From the NCBI GenBank assembly GCA_963763305.1, contig CAVXNP010000001.1, positions 2,356,001-2,420,000 of the forward strand: a DNA stretch of 64,000 bases, given 5' to 3'. Shown here piece by piece: positions 49,102 through 59,544 of the stretch; within the stretch, counting starts at the first letter, position 1, and every line of letters starts with the position of its first letter. The position numbers and the translations under genes are program-made. The DNA comes from CAVXNP01 sp963763305. GTDB lineage: Bacteria > Pseudomonadota > Gammaproteobacteria > Xanthomonadales > Rhodanobacteraceae. The notes under the pieces are model-generated. The model searched no databases and was not told the origin of the DNA. It worked only from the letters and a program-made list of their open reading frames with translations.

Positions 49102-49722
49102 GCCGGCACCCCCAGTTTGTGTGCGACCTCGGCCAGCCGGCGCCCCAGGGCACGCGCCAGCTCGCGCTCGTGCTCGCTGATCGGATGGTCGCCCTTGGCG
49201 CCGGCCACGTGGCTGGCGCCGTACGGGCGTGCCGCCGCTCTGGGTCGCGCTGAGTGCCGGCTCGGTGAAGGGCAGGCCGAGCAGCAGCATGCCGTGGTGC
49301 AGCAGCGGCAGCGCCATCGTCAGCAGGGTCGACTCCTGGCCGCCATGCATGGTGCTGGTGGAGGTGAACACCGCCGCCGGCTTGCCGGCCAGGGTGCCGC
49401 TGGCCCACTCGGCCCCGGTGCTGTCGAGGAAGTGCTTCAGCGGCGCGGCCATGTTGCCGAAGCGGGTCGGGCTGCCCAGTGCCAGGCCGGCGCACTCGGC
49501 CAGATCCGCCTTGTCCACGTAGGGCGCGCCGTCTTCCGGCTCCGGGGGCTGCGCCTGCTCGGTGACCGGCGCCACCGGGGGCACCTGGCGCAGGCGGGCG
49601 CGCATGCCGGGCACTTCCTCGACACCACGCGCGATCAGCCGGGCCAGCTGGGCGGTGTGGCCGCTGCGGCTGTAGTACAGCACCAGGATCTCGGCGTTGG
49701 CAGGGGCGGGGGCTGGATTCAT
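49098..49722 (-). CDS. wrbA: WrbA, NAD(P)H:quinone oxidoreductase (frameshifted as read)
   Basis: Flavodoxin-fold WrbA: ILVLYYSRSGHTAQLARLIARGVEEVPG, GLALGSPTRFGNMAAPLKHFLD, VFTSTSTMHGGQESTLLTM, LPFTEPALSATQSGGTP. The expected continuation YGASHVAG...ISEHERELARALGRRLAEVAHKLG is in the next frame; one extra G at about 49230 explains the break. Without it the protein has 207 residues. It reduces quinones with FMN. It is coupled to the DUF2069 gene by ATGA. Confidence 0.88.
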
Positions 49723-49833
49723 GGCGTGCTCTGGACTCGTTGGGACGGTTGGGCGTTCACGGGCGATCGGGTAGTGTAACGGGGGCCTCCGCCGAAGTTG
49801 CCGTGAGCTGGCGGTGACCACGCGAGGGATCCG

Positions 49834-51034
49834 ATGGCCTGGCACTACGATCGCGACAGACTGACCAACTTCAGCCGCTTCATCTGGCAGCGCTTCGTCG
49901 ACGACAAGTGCTTCGAGACGGCCGGCGCGCTGTCCTACACCACGCTGATTTCGCTGGTGCCGTTGACTGGTGGCGATGTTCGCCATGTTCTCGGTGTTTC
50001 CGGTGTTCCAGCCGGCCCGCGACATGCTGCTGGATTTCGTCTTCAGCAACTTCGTTCCGGCGGCCGGGCGAGGAGGTGCAGAAGACCCTGCAGAGCTTTG
50101 CCGAGAACGCCAGCAGGCTGACCGGGATCAGCATCGTGGTGATGCTGTTCAGCGCCATCTCGATGATGATCAGCATCGAGGACCGGCTCAACCGCATCTG
50201 GCGCGTGCACCAGGCGCGTGGCTGGGGTTCGCGCCTGCTGTTGTACTGGGCGGCGCTGACGCTGGGGCCGATCCTGGTGGTGGCCGGCATCGCGATGAGT
50301 TCGTACGTCACCGCGATGCCGTTGCTGGCCGGCGCCTACCAGCATTTCGGGATGGGCCAGCGCCTGCTTGCGCGTGCTGCCGTTCGTGGTCACCTTCGGC
50401 ACCCTGTGGCTGATGTACGCGACCGTGCCCAACTGCCGGGTGTCGCAGCGCGCATGCCGCGCTCGGCGCGCTGCTGGGCGCGCTGCTGTTCGAGGTGGCG
50501 CGCTGGGGCTTCGCGCTGTTCGTGCGCAATGCGCAGACCTACCAGCAGATCTACGGCGCGCTGGCGACCATTCCCGATCTTCCTGCTGTGGATCTACCTG
50601 TCCTGGGTGATCGTCATCCTGGGCGCGTCGATGGCCGCCTCGTTGTCCGCGTACGAATACCATCCACCGTCGCAGACGCTGCCCGAGGGCGCCGAATTCC
50701 TCGGCCTGCTGGTGGTGCTGCGACATTTCGTCGAGGCACACCGCAACGGCGACAACCTGGACCCGGCGACGGTGCGGCTGCAGGAGCCCTACCTGAAGAG
50801 TTCGGCGGTCGTCGTGCTACTTCGACGACCTGCAGCGGGCCGACCTGATCCAGCGCGGCGAGGCGGGCGGCTGGCTGCTCAGTCGCGCAGCCTGGACAGC
50901 ACCGACCTGCTGCGGGTCTACCTGCACACCGGTTATCGTCTGCCGCTTCGACCGCTGGAGGAGGCCGAGGCGCTCGGCATCGACTTCCGCGGCCCTTGCT
51001 GGCCCTGCTGACCGAGCGTGGCGCGCATGCTTGA
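49834..51034 (+). CDS. YihY-family inner-membrane protein (many frameshifts as read)
   Basis: Pieces in all three frames spell a YihY/RbnB-type membrane protein: FSRFIWQRFVDDKCFETAGALSYTTLISLVPL, MFAMFSVFPVFQ, VQKTLQSFAENASRLTGIS, MMISIEDRLNRIWRVHQARG, and LLWIYLSWVIVILGASMAAS. About seven insertions or deletions are needed, mostly single extra bases (for example after 49968, 50067, 50368). The corrected frame ends LALLTERGAHA at 51034. The name ribonuclease BN for this family is now seen as a misnomer. Confidence 0.8.
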
Positions 51035-51110
51035 CCATGCACTGGGCACCCGGCTGGAGCAGGCTTTTCCACCGGCTCCGCCTGGCCACTTCCGACACTG
51101 GAACCCCACC

Positions 51111-51582
51111 ATGAAATCGCTTCCTTGCTACGTTGCTGCTGGCGCTGGCCGCCGCCGCACCCGCACAGGCGGCCGCTCCGTCCCGGCCGGCCCTGCAGGT
51201 CACCACCCTGGACGGCCAGCCGTTCGATCTGGCCTCGCACCGGGGCCATTGGGTGATCGTCAATTTCTGGGCGACCTGGTGCGTGCCATGCATTCAGGAG
51301 ATGCCGGACATTTCCGCGTTCGTGGCGGCCACGACAACGTCGATGCGATCGGCCTGGCCTACGAGGACAGCGACAAGGCGGACATCGTCGACTTCCTGGC
51401 CAAGCACCCGGTGAGCTACCCGGTGGCGCAGGTCTCGGTGGACGACCCGCCGAAGGACTTCGACGAGCCGCGCGGCCTGCCCACCACCTACCTGATCGCG
51501 CCCGGATGGCCACGGTCGCCCAGCGCTTCGTCGGCCCGGTCACGCCCACGTCGCTGGCAGCGGCCATCGGCGCAAGCGCTGA
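51111..51582 (+). CDS. TlpA-like thioredoxin-fold protein (frameshifted as read)
   Basis: A secreted or membrane-anchored thioredoxin-like protein: signal peptide (LLLALAAAAPAQA), then VTTLDGQPFDLASHRGHWVIVNFWATWCVPCIQEMPDIS with the Cys-Val-Pro-Cys active site, then, in other frames, VDAIGLAYEDSDKADIVDFLAKHPVSYPVAQVSVD and RGLPTTYLI. About four frame changes. The stop overlaps the acylphosphatase ATG (TGATG). Likely a periplasmic disulfide reductase. Confidence 0.8.
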
Positions 51583-51847
51583 TGCCTGCGGCGCGCTTCC
51601 TGGTTCGCGGGCAGGTGCAGGGCGTGTTCTTCCGCGCCAGCACCCGCGAGCGGGCACTGGCGCTGGGGCTGGACGGCACGCCCGCAACCTGGCCGACGGC
51701 GCGGTCGAAGTGCTGGCCGCGGGTGATGCGGCGGCGCTGGACGGCGCTGGAGCAATGGCTGCGGCAGGGGCCGCCGGCGGCGCGGGTGGACGAGGTGCGG
51801 CGCGAGCCGCTGGAGCAGGCCGGTTGGGCGGTTTTTCGACCGGCTGA
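51582..51847 (+). CDS. Acylphosphatase (frameshifted as read)
   Basis: A small acylphosphatase of about 88 residues: RFLVRGQVQGVFFRASTRERALALGL holds the catalytic Arg and the VQGVxFR motif; RNLADGAVEVLAAGDAAAL and LEQWLRQGPPAARVDEV follow in alternate frames, ending WAVFSTG after correction. Three single-base changes are needed. It hydrolyses acyl phosphates. It is convergent with prfA. Confidence 0.85.
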
Positions 51848-51862
51848 GGGTGGCCTCGGCAC

Positions 51863-52947
51863 TCAGCCGGCGCTGGACAGCGACTGCAGCTGGTCGGCCT
51901 GGTTTTCGCGGGTCAGCGTGTCGATCAGTTCGTCCAGGTCGCCGGTGATCACCTCCGGCAGCCGGTACAGGGTGAGGTTGATGCGGTGGTCGGTGATCCG
52001 GCCCTGCGGGAAGTTGTAGGTGCGGATGCGCTGGCTGCGGTCGCCCGAGCCGACCTGCAGCCGGCGCGACTCGGCCTGTTCGGCGGCCTGCTTGGCTGCG
52101 CCTCGTCGAGCAGGCGTGCCTTGAGCAGGCTCAGCGCGCGGGCGCGGTTCTTGTGCTGGCTGCGCTCGTCCTGGCACTCGACCACGATGCCGCGTGGGCA
52201 GGTGGGTGATGCGGATGGCCGAGTCGGTCTTGTTGACGTGCTGGCCGCCGGCGCCGGAGGCGCGGAAGGTGTCGGTCTTCAGGTCCGCCGGGTTGATCTG
52301 CGATCTCGTCGATCTCGTCCATTTCCGGCAGGATCGCCACGGTGGCGGCGGAGGTGTGGATGCGCCCCTGCGATTCGGTCTCCGGCACGCGCTGCACGCG
52401 GTGGGTGCCGGACTCGAACTTCAGCCGCGAGTAGGCGCCCTTGCCCTCGATGCGCGCCACGACTTCCTTGTAGCCGCCGTGCTCGCCGGGGTGCTCGCTG
52501 AGGATCTCCACCTGCCAGCGGCGCCGTTCGGCGTAGCGCAGGTACATGCGGAACAGGTCGCCGGCGAAGATCGCCGCCTCGTCGCCGCCGGTGCCGGCGC
52601 GGATTTCCAGGAACAGGTTGGCCTCGTCGCGCGGGTCGTTCGGCAGCAGCAGCAGCTGCAGCTGGCTGTCCAGTGCGGCCAGCCGCTGCTCCAGGCGCTG
52701 CGATGTCGTCGGCGGCCATCTCGCGCAGTTCCGGATCGGCCAGCATTGCCCGCGTCTCGGCCAGCTCGCTGCTCGGCCTGGTCGTGCTCGCGCAGCGAAG
52801 CGACCACCGGCTCCAGCTGGGCGTACTCGCGCGACAGCTCGCGGAAGCGGGCGTTGTCGGCGAGCACATCCGGCTGGGCCAGCAGCGGCCGATTTCCTCG
52901 TGGCGTTCGGCCAGGGCTTCGAGTTTGCGGCGGATCGAGGGAGTCAT
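51863..52947 (-). CDS. prfA: PrfA, peptide chain release factor 1 (frameshifted as read)
   Basis: RF1 ends translation at UAA and UAG. Pieces match the family in order: MTPSIRRKLEALAERHEEIG, FRELSREYAQLEPVVASL, YKEVVARIEGKGAYSRLKFESGTHRVQRVPETESQGRIHTSAATVA, VECQDERSQHKNRARALSLLKARLLDE, and TYNFPQGRITDHRINLTLYRL. The span of 1,085 bases matches a 360-residue RF1. Several frame changes occur; RF1 is essential and has no programmed frameshift (that is prfB), so sequence error is the best reading. Located directly downstream of hemA, as in many Gammaproteobacteria. Confidence 0.92.
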
Positions 52948-53036
52948 GCGTGGGTGTTCCTTGGGATGGGGCGCGGCGGGACTGGCAGGCGGACGACGGT
53001 GGCCGGCGCGATGCCGGCATTGCACGTTGCGCGCCG

Positions 53037-54308
53037 CTACAGGCCGTCCGGGTCCTTCTCGACGCCGTAGAGCCGGCCGGCGGCCTGCAGCAGGTCCAGA
53101 TCGCCGCTCAGGGCGGCCTCGCGCAGGCGCGCGCTGGGATGGTGCAGCAGCTTGTTGGTCAGGGTCTTGGCCAGGAAGGTCAGCGCCTCTTCGGGCGACT
53201 TGCCGCGGGCGAGCATGGCCTGGGCCTTGGCCAGTACCTCGTCGCGGTACTGCTCGGCGTGCTGGCGCAGGTCGAGCGCCGGGTTGCGCACGCTCAGCGC
53301 GCGACGCCAGGCCATGTAGCGTTCGACCTGCAGGTCGATGATCGCCTCGGCTTCGCTGCGCGGCGGTCTGCGCGCGAGCGGCGGTTGTCGTCGATCACCT
53401 GGCGCAGGTCGTCGATGCCGTACAGGAACACGTCGCCGCAGCTCGGCGACGCCTGGCTCGATGTCGCGCGGTACCGCGATGTCGACCATGAACATCGGCT
53501 TGCGCCGGCGCGCGGCGATCGCCTGCTCGACCATGTCGCGGGTCACCACCGGCTGGCGCGCCGCGGTGGAGGAGATGACGATGTCGGCCTCGGCCAGGTG
53601 CTGCGGCAGGTCGGACAGGGCGATCGCGTAGCCGCCGTGCCGGCTGGCCAGTTCCTGCGCGTTTTCCAGCGTGCGGTTGGCCACGATCAGTCGGCGCACC
53701 TGCTTGTCGGCCAGGTGGCGGGCGGCCAGCTCGATGGTGTCGCCGGCGCCGATCAGCAGCACGCAGGCCTGCTTGAGGTCGGCAAAGACCTGCTCGGCCA
53801 GGCGCACCGCGGTAAACGCCACCGAAACGGTATGTGCGCCGATGCGGGTGTCGGTGCGTACGCGCTTGGCCACCGCGAAGGTGTGCTGCAGCAGCCGGTC
53901 CATCGGTGCCTTCAGTGCTTGCGCGTCGCGCGCCAGCTGGTAGGCATCCTTGACCTGGCCGAGGATCTGCGGCTCGCCCAGCACCATCGAATCCAGCCCC
54001 GTGGCGACGCGGAACATGTGACGCACGGCCGCATCTTCGTCGTAGCGGTAGAGGAACTCGTCCAGCTTGCCCGGGGTCAGACGGTGATGCTTGTTGAACC
54101 ACGCCTGCGGTACGCCTTCGGCGCCTTCGGCCACTCCCACGTAGAGCTCGGTGCGATTGCAGGTCGACAGGATCATCGCCTCCTCGACCCCGTCCAGCCC
54201 GCTCAGTTCACGCAGCGCGGCGCCAGCGGCGTCCGCGTCGAACGCCACCTGCTCGCGCAGGCTGACCGGCGCGGTAAGGTGATTGAGCCCGAGGGCGATC
54301 AGCGGCAT
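53037..54308 (-). CDS. hemA: HemA, glutamyl-tRNA reductase (compensated double frameshift)
   Basis: First enzyme of tetrapyrrole synthesis by the C5 pathway. It has LGLNHLTAPVSLREQVAF, ILSTCNRTELYV (catalytic Cys), GLDSMVLGEPQILGQVKDAY, LLIGAGDTIELAARHL and VDIAVPRDIEPGVAEL. One long frame of 423 residues is open, but about 28 residues after EPGVAEL are an Arg/Pro-rich string; the expected DVFLYGIDDLRQVIDDNR is encoded there in another frame. Two opposite indels (near 53447 and 53366) enclose it. prfA follows. Confidence 0.95.
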   Translation of the reverse strand: MPLIALGLNHLTAPVSLREQVAFDADAAGAALRELSGLDGVEEAMILSTCNRTELYVGVAEGAEGVPQAWFNKHHRLTPGKLDEFLYRYDEDAAVRHMFRVATGLDSMVLGEPQILGQVKDAYQLARDAQALKAPMDRLLQHTFAVAKRVRTDTRIGAHTVSVAFTAVRLAEQVFADLKQACVLLIGAGDTIELAARHLADKQVRRLIVANRTLENAQELASRHGGYAIALSDLPQHLAEADIVISSTAARQPVVTRDMVEQAIAARRRKPMFMVDIAVPRDIEPGVAELRRRVPVRHRRPAPGDRRQPPLARRPPRSEAEAIIDLQVERYMAWRRALSVRNPALDLRQHAEQYRDEVLAKAQAMLARGKSPEEALTFLAKTLTNKLLHHPSARLREAALSGDLDLLQAAGRLYGVEKDPDGL

Positions 54309-54428
54309 GGTGTGGGAACGCGAATGGCGGTGGGTATCCGGCTGCGTAGGCTAAGCTTGGCGCGCGACCGGCCTCGTGGCCTGACGCCAGGCGGGCATGG
54401 CCGAAACGGACCTTAGGATAAGAGTAGT

Positions 54429-56157
54429 GTGCTGAGCGCAACCTTGAAGTTCAAGCAACTGCGGCATTTTGGGCTGGTCGCCGTACTGGCGGCAGCCGGC
54501 TGTGCCGCCGTTGCGCCGCATCCCTCGCGGGTTCGCCCGACCCAGCCGCTGGCGCGACTGACCGTGGCCACCTCCGACCTCGACCACGACCTGCTGGCGC
54601 AGCTGCTGGCCGGGGAGATGGCGCTGGCGGACAACCACCTGGCGCTCGCGTCGACGCATTACGGGCAGGCGATGGCGCTGTCCGCCGACCCGGAGGTGGC
54701 CCAGCGGGCGGTGCAACTGGCGGTCGCTTCGGGCGATACCGACGCGGCCCGGCGCGGCCTGGCGCGCTGGCAGGCGCTGGGCGCGGCGCCTGCGGCGCTG
54801 ATCCAGGCACGCGCCGAGCTGGCCTTGCGGCAGGGTGACACCGCCGGCGCCAAGGTGCAGCTGGAGAAGTTGCTTGGTACCGGTGGCAAGGATGTGTGGC
54901 GTCGTTTCGGGCGGGTTCTGCTGGGCGCGCGCGATCCGGCGCAGGCAGCTCAGCTGCTGCAGGAGCTGGCCGTACCCGAGCGCCTGCCGGCAGAGCCACA
55001 GGCCTGGCTGGCGATGAGCGAGCTCGGTGACAAGCTGGGCCGCCAACCCTATGCCCGGCGCATCGCCGACGCGGCGGCCGAGCGCTTCCACAGCGCCGAG
55101 ACCTATACCTGGGCGGCCCAGATGCGTGCCCGCTCCGGCGACCGCGGCGGCGCGCGGGCGCTGCTGGAAAAGGCGCTCAGGCAGTCGCCCGACGATATCC
55201 GCCTGCGTCTGGGCTATGCCGGCATGCTCAGCCAGGAAGGACGTTCGGCCGAGGCGGCGAAGATCCTGGCGCGTGGGCCGCAGAGCATCGACACCTATAC
55301 CTTGCGCGCCGCCCTGGCGGCTCGAATGCAGGATCACAAGGCTATTGCCCGGCTGTATCGCCAGTTGCAAGGGGCGCCCTTGTCGGTGCGCAGGCAGGCT
55401 GACTTCCTGCTCGGCCAGCTGGCGGAGATGCAGGGGCTGCGGGAGCGGGCGCTGGCCTGGTACGACCGCGTCGGCGACGAGGACGACCATGCCTTCGATG
55501 CCGACCTGCGCTCGGCGCTGCTGATGCACGCCCTGGGCAGGAAGGAGCAGGCTCATGACCTGCTGCAGCAATTGCAGACCGCCTACCTGGACCAGCCCGA
55601 GGCGCTGCGCCATGCCTACGAGGCCGATGCCGAGCTGTACATGCGCGAGGCTCGCTATGGACAGGCCGAGACCGCATTCGGGCGTGCGCTGCAGGTGGTG
55701 CCCGACGATCCCGCGCTGTTGTACGGCCGCGGGCTGGCGTTCGCCGAGGCCGGCAAGGTCGACCAGGCGGTGAAGGACCTGCGCCGCCTGCTGGAGCTCA
55801 AGCCGCACGACGTCGATGCCAGCAATGCGTTGGGCTACACGCTGGCGGACGCCAACCGCGACCTGGGCGAGGCCCGGCGCCTGATCGAGGCGGCGCGCAC
55901 GGCCAAGCCGCACGATCCGGCCATCGCCGACTCCTGGGGCTGGCTGCAATACCGGCTCGGGCAACCTCGACCAGGCGGTGCAGGCATTGCGGACTGCCTG
56001 GGCGCAGCGCAAGGACGCCGACGTGGGTGTGCACCTGGGTGAGGTGCTGTGGAAGCGCGGTCAGCAAAAGGACGCCCGCCAGGTGTTCGAGCAGGTGCGC
56101 CGGCTGGATCCGCACAACGCCAACCTGCAGGCCACGCTCAAGCGACTGCAGCCATGA
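54429..56157 (+). CDS. TPR-repeat lipoprotein (frameshift near C-terminus)
   Basis: A tetratricopeptide-repeat protein of about 575 residues. The N-terminal stretch LVAVLAAAGCAAVAPHP has a lipobox-like Ala-Ala-Gly-Cys, so it is probably an outer-membrane or periplasmic lipoprotein. Multiple helical repeats follow. The first frame ends at 56042; one deleted or inserted base near 55962 leads into LDQAVQALRTAWAQRKDADVGVHLGEVLWKRGQQKDA and the natural stop at 56157, overlapping lolB by ATGA. The start is GTG at 54429. Such TPR genes usually precede lolB in this group. Confidence 0.85.
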
Positions 56158-56801
56158 GGGCCGTGCGGCTGTTGGCAGGTCTTGCGCTGGCCGCGCTGCT
56201 GGCTGGTTGTGCGCCCGCCGTGCGCATCAAGGGCAATCCGGCGCTGCTGCGAGAGCAGGCCGCCCGCGAGCAGCAGCTCGCACACGTCGACAGCTGGACA
56301 CTGGAGGGGCGGCTGGGCGTGTCCGATGGCCACCACGGCGGCAGCGGCGACCTGCGCTGGACCCAGCGCGGCGATGACTACGAGTTCGTGCTGCGTGGGC
56401 CGGCGATCAGCGGCGCCAATTTCCGCCTTACCGGCGGCCCTGGCGGAGCGCTTCTGGAAGGTCTGGAGGGCGGGCCGCTGCGTGGCCGCAGTGCAGAGGC
56501 CCTGATGCGCAAGGCGCTGGGCTGGGAGTTGCCGCTGGACGACCTGCGCGCCTGGGTGTTGGGTCTGCGCGCCGACGGCAGTCCGGCCCGGTTGAGCTTC
56601 GGCACCGACCGCTTGCCGGCGCTGTTGCAGCAGGACGGGTGGGCCGTGGACTACCGTGAGTGGGACCAGGCGCGTCAGCCGGCCTTGCCGAAAAAGGTCT
56701 ACGCCGAAAAGCCGCCCTACAAGGTCCGGTTGTCGATCGATACGTTCCGATTGCAGAATGCGGCCTCGCCAACAGCAGGTCGCCACCCATCGGGCGATTG
56801 A
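56154..56801 (+). CDS. lolB: LolB, outer-membrane lipoprotein receptor
   Basis: LolB (215 aa) receives lipoproteins from LolA and inserts them in the outer membrane. Lipoprotein signal peptide (LLAGLALAALLAGC, lipobox Leu-Ala-Gly-Cys), then SWTLEGRLGVSDGHHGGSGDLRW, YEFVLRGPAISGANFRLTG and ALGWELPLDDLRAWVLG. The frame is intact. It is coupled to the TPR gene by ATGA and lies in the conserved lolB-ispE-prs block. Confidence 0.93.
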   Translation: MRAVRLLAGLALAALLAGCAPAVRIKGNPALLREQAAREQQLAHVDSWTLEGRLGVSDGHHGGSGDLRWTQRGDDYEFVLRGPAISGANFRLTGGPGGALLEGLEGGPLRGRSAEALMRKALGWELPLDDLRAWVLGLRADGSPARLSFGTDRLPALLQQDGWAVDYREWDQARQPALPKKVYAEKPPYKVRLSIDTFRLQNAASPTAGRHPSGD

Positions 56802-56841
56802 TGCGCCGCGGGAGAACGGCCGCCCGGCGGCCAGGGACACC

Positions 56842-57360
56842 ATGACTTCATTTTCGATCCAGCGGGCACGCCCGGTGCACGTCCAGGCTCTGTGTGATAT
56901 CGAGCGCGCGGCGTTGCAGATGTTCCGCGGCCATCCGGCGTGGGCGGCCTATCACGCGATGCCGATCCCGCCCGATGCGCTGGATCAGGCCGTGGCGCGG
57001 GGCCTGGTCTGGGTGGCGGTGGATGAAAGCGGCGAGCCGGTTGGTTCGATCTGGCTGGACACCGAGCAGCCCGGGGAGGCGATCGGCGTGGCCGACCTGA
57101 GCGTGCTGCCGGCATTCGGTCGACGCGGGATCGGCGCGCGGCTGCTGGAGCATGCATGCACATGGGCTCGTCGTGCCGGCTACCAGCGTATCGACCTTGG
57201 CACCCTGTCCGACGTGCCGTGGAACGCGCCGTTCTACGCGCGACATGGCTTCGAAACGGTGGACAAGCGCGATCCGCGCTTCGCGTTCGCGCGCGAGCGG
57301 GACCGCGCCAACGGTTTCCCGGAGCAGTTGCGGGTATTCATGTCACGGGCATTGCCAGCG
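56842..57360 (+). CDS. GNAT-family acetyltransferase, in frame with ispE
   Basis: A GNAT domain of about 170 residues: IQRARPVHVQALCDIERAAL, AVDESGEPVGSIWLD, LSVLPAFGRRGIGARLLEHACTWA (acetyl-CoA loop), FYARHGFETVDKRDPRF. AGGGAC precedes the ATG at 56842. No stop separates it from ispE: the frame runs straight into the IspE N-terminus. The end given is approximate, where GNAT similarity fades. Either a stop was lost to a sequence error or the two overlap in frame. Substrate unknown. Confidence 0.75.
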
Positions 57361-58268
57361 CCTGCGCGCGACGAGTGGACGCTCTGGCCGGCTCCGGCCA
57401 AGCTGAACCTGTTTCTGCGCGTCACCGGCCGGCGCGATGACGGCTACCACGAGCTGCAGACCGTGTTCCGGCTGCTCGACTGGGGTGATGAGGTGCGCTG
57501 CGGGTGCGCGACGACGGCGTCATCGCGCGGCTCAGCGATCTGCCCGGAGTGGCGCAGGACGACGACCTGGTGGTGCGTGCGGCGCGATTGCTGCGGCAGG
57601 CCTCGGGTGTGTCGGCAGGTGCCGAGATCACCGTGGACAAGCGCATACCCATGGGCGGCGGCCTGGGCGGCGGCAGCTCCGACGCGGCGACGGTGCTGGT
57701 GGCGTTGAACCACCTGTGGGGCGCGGGACTGGACGCCGATGCGCTGGCCGCGCTGGGTCGGCAGCTGGGGGCGGACGTGCCGGTGTTCGTACGTGGCTGC
57801 AGTGCCTGGGCCGAAGGCGTGGGCGAGCGCCTGACCCCGCTGGAGCTGCCACGGCGCTGGTATGTGGTGGTCGATCCACACGAGCACGTGCCCACCGCGG
57901 CGCTATTTCAAGCGCCTGAATTGACACGAAATGCCGCCCGGGCGACAATTTCGTCCTTTGTTTCGGGTGAAACGACGGAAAACGTCTTCGAGCCGTTGGC
58001 GCGGGCGCGCCACCCGCGGGTGGCGGCGACGCTCGACTGGCTTGGCGGTTTCGGTCGCGCGCGGCTTTCCGGCAGTGGCGGGTGCGTGTTCCTGGAGACC
58101 GCCTCGCACAGGCAGGCGCTGGGCATTGCCCGGCAATGCCCAGCGGGGTTTTCGGTGCAGGTGGCGCGCGGCATCGACGAATCGCCGCTGCAATCGGCCC
58201 TCGCGCGTCACCGCGCGCGGGCCGGACGGGGCGAGTTGCGGAGGTCGGCTTCGGAACCATGGAACTGA
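57340..58268 (+). CDS. ispE: IspE, CDP-ME kinase (frameshifted as read)
   Basis: 4-diphosphocytidyl-2-C-methyl-D-erythritol kinase of the non-mevalonate isoprenoid pathway. N-terminus LWPAPAKLNLFLRVTGRRDDGYHELQTVFRLLDWGDEV, then, after one missing C near 57497, RDDGVIARLSDLPGVAQDDDLVVRAARLLR, the ATP loop IPMGGGLGGGSSDAATVLVALN and LSGSGGCVF. The nearest in-frame Met (57340) lies inside the end of the GNAT frame. IspE is essential, so the break is probably an error. Confidence 0.88.
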
Positions 58269-58348
58269 CCGAACGGACGCGGTCGAAGAGCGGATTCAAT
58301 GACCAAAGGCGGGGCCGGCGCGACCGGTCGCGACCGGACAAGTAACAC

Positions 58349-58425
58349 TGGGGCGTCGCCAAGCTGGTTAAGGCACGGGATTTTGATTCCCGCATGCGCA
58401 GGTTCGAATCCTGCCGCCCCAGCCA
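58349..58425 (+). tRNA. tRNA-Gln (anticodon TTG)
   Basis: A 77-base tRNA with encoded CCA. Acceptor TGGGGCG pairs with CGCCCCA; anticodon stem CGGGA/TCCCG encloses loop TTTTGAT with anticodon TTG; the T loop is GGTTCGAATCC. It lies between ispE and prs, the usual place in this group, and is probably co-transcribed. Confidence 0.97.
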
Positions 58426-58453
58426 TTCATGAATGGCTTTCGAGGAAACAACC

Positions 58454-59411
58454 GTGGACACGTCGACCCCGATGCTCTTCACCGGCAATGCCCATCGCGC
58501 GCTCGCCGAGGACGTCGCACAACGGCTGGGCGTGCCACTGGGCAAGGCGCTGGTCGGCAACTTCAGCGACGGCGAGGTGCAGATCGAGATCGAGGAGAAC
58601 GTGCGCCGCCAGGAAGTGTTCGTGCTGCAGCCGACCGGCGCGCCGAGCGCGGAGAACCTGTTCGAGCTGCTGACCCTGGTCGACGCGCTCAAGCGCGCAT
58701 CGGCGGCCAGCGTCACCGCGGTGATGCCGTACTTCGGCTACGCCCGGCAGGATCGGCGCCCGCGCTCGGCGCGCGTGCCGATCACCGCCAAGCTGGCGGC
58801 CAAGATGATCGGCGCCGCCGGCGTCGACCGCGTGCTGACGGTGGACCTGCACGCCGACCAGATCCAGGGCTTCTTCGACATGCCGGTCGACAACGTCTAT
58901 GCCTCGCCGGTGCTGCTGGCCGACATCTGGCGCAGCCACAACATGGACGACCTGATCGTGGTCAGCCCGGACGTCGGTGGCGTGGTGCGTGCCCGCGCCA
59001 TCGCCAAGCGGCTGGACGACGCCGACCTGGCGATCATCGACAAGCGCCGCCCGCAGGCCAACGTGGCCACGGTGATGAACATCATCGGCGACGTGGAGGG
59101 CAAGACCTGCGTGCTGGTCGACGACATCGTCGATACCGCCGGCACCCTGTGCGCGGCCGCCGCGGCGCTGAAGGAGCGGGGCGCGCGCAAGGTCGATGGC
59201 CTACTGCGTGCACCCGGTGCTGTCGGGCGCGGCGATCGGCAACATCGACGGCTCGCAGCTGGACCAGCTGGTGGTCACCAACACCTTGCCGCTGCCGCCC
59301 GAGGCGCAGGCCTGCGACAAGATCCGCCAGCTCTCGGTGGCCGAGCTGCTGGCCGAAACCATCCGCCGCATCGCCTTCGGCGAGTCGGTGAGTTCGCTGT
59401 ACGTGGACTGA
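58454..59411 (+). CDS. prs: Prs, ribose-phosphate pyrophosphokinase (frameshifted as read)
   Basis: Makes PRPP from ribose-5-phosphate and ATP. It has MLFTGNAHRALAEDVAQRLG, FSDGEVQIEIEENVRRQEVF, MPYFGYARQDRRPRSARVPI, VDLHADQIQGFFDMPVDN and the PRPP loop VLVDDIVDTAGTL. One extra G near 59200 shifts the last third (MAYCVHPVLSGAAIGNIDGS) to another frame; without it the enzyme has 318 residues. I chose the GTG at 58454 with GAGGA upstream. Essential gene. Confidence 0.93.
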
Positions 59412-59544
59412 CATTCGGAGCGGGTCGCGGTCGGCGGGTTTCCTGTCCGCTTCGCCGTCCCGTTCTCAACCCGGATCTTCCCTGGTCGCGGGGGAGCCAT
59501 CCGGCCGCCGCGAGGCGGCCAAACACCAACCAAGGTAGAATCCA

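Noticed and set aside
51863..52947. Programmed frameshift in a release factor gene
   Set aside because: The programmed +1 site is known for RF2 (prfB). The sequence is RF1 by its N-terminus and order after hemA, and it has several scattered breaks, not one at a UGA near codon 25.
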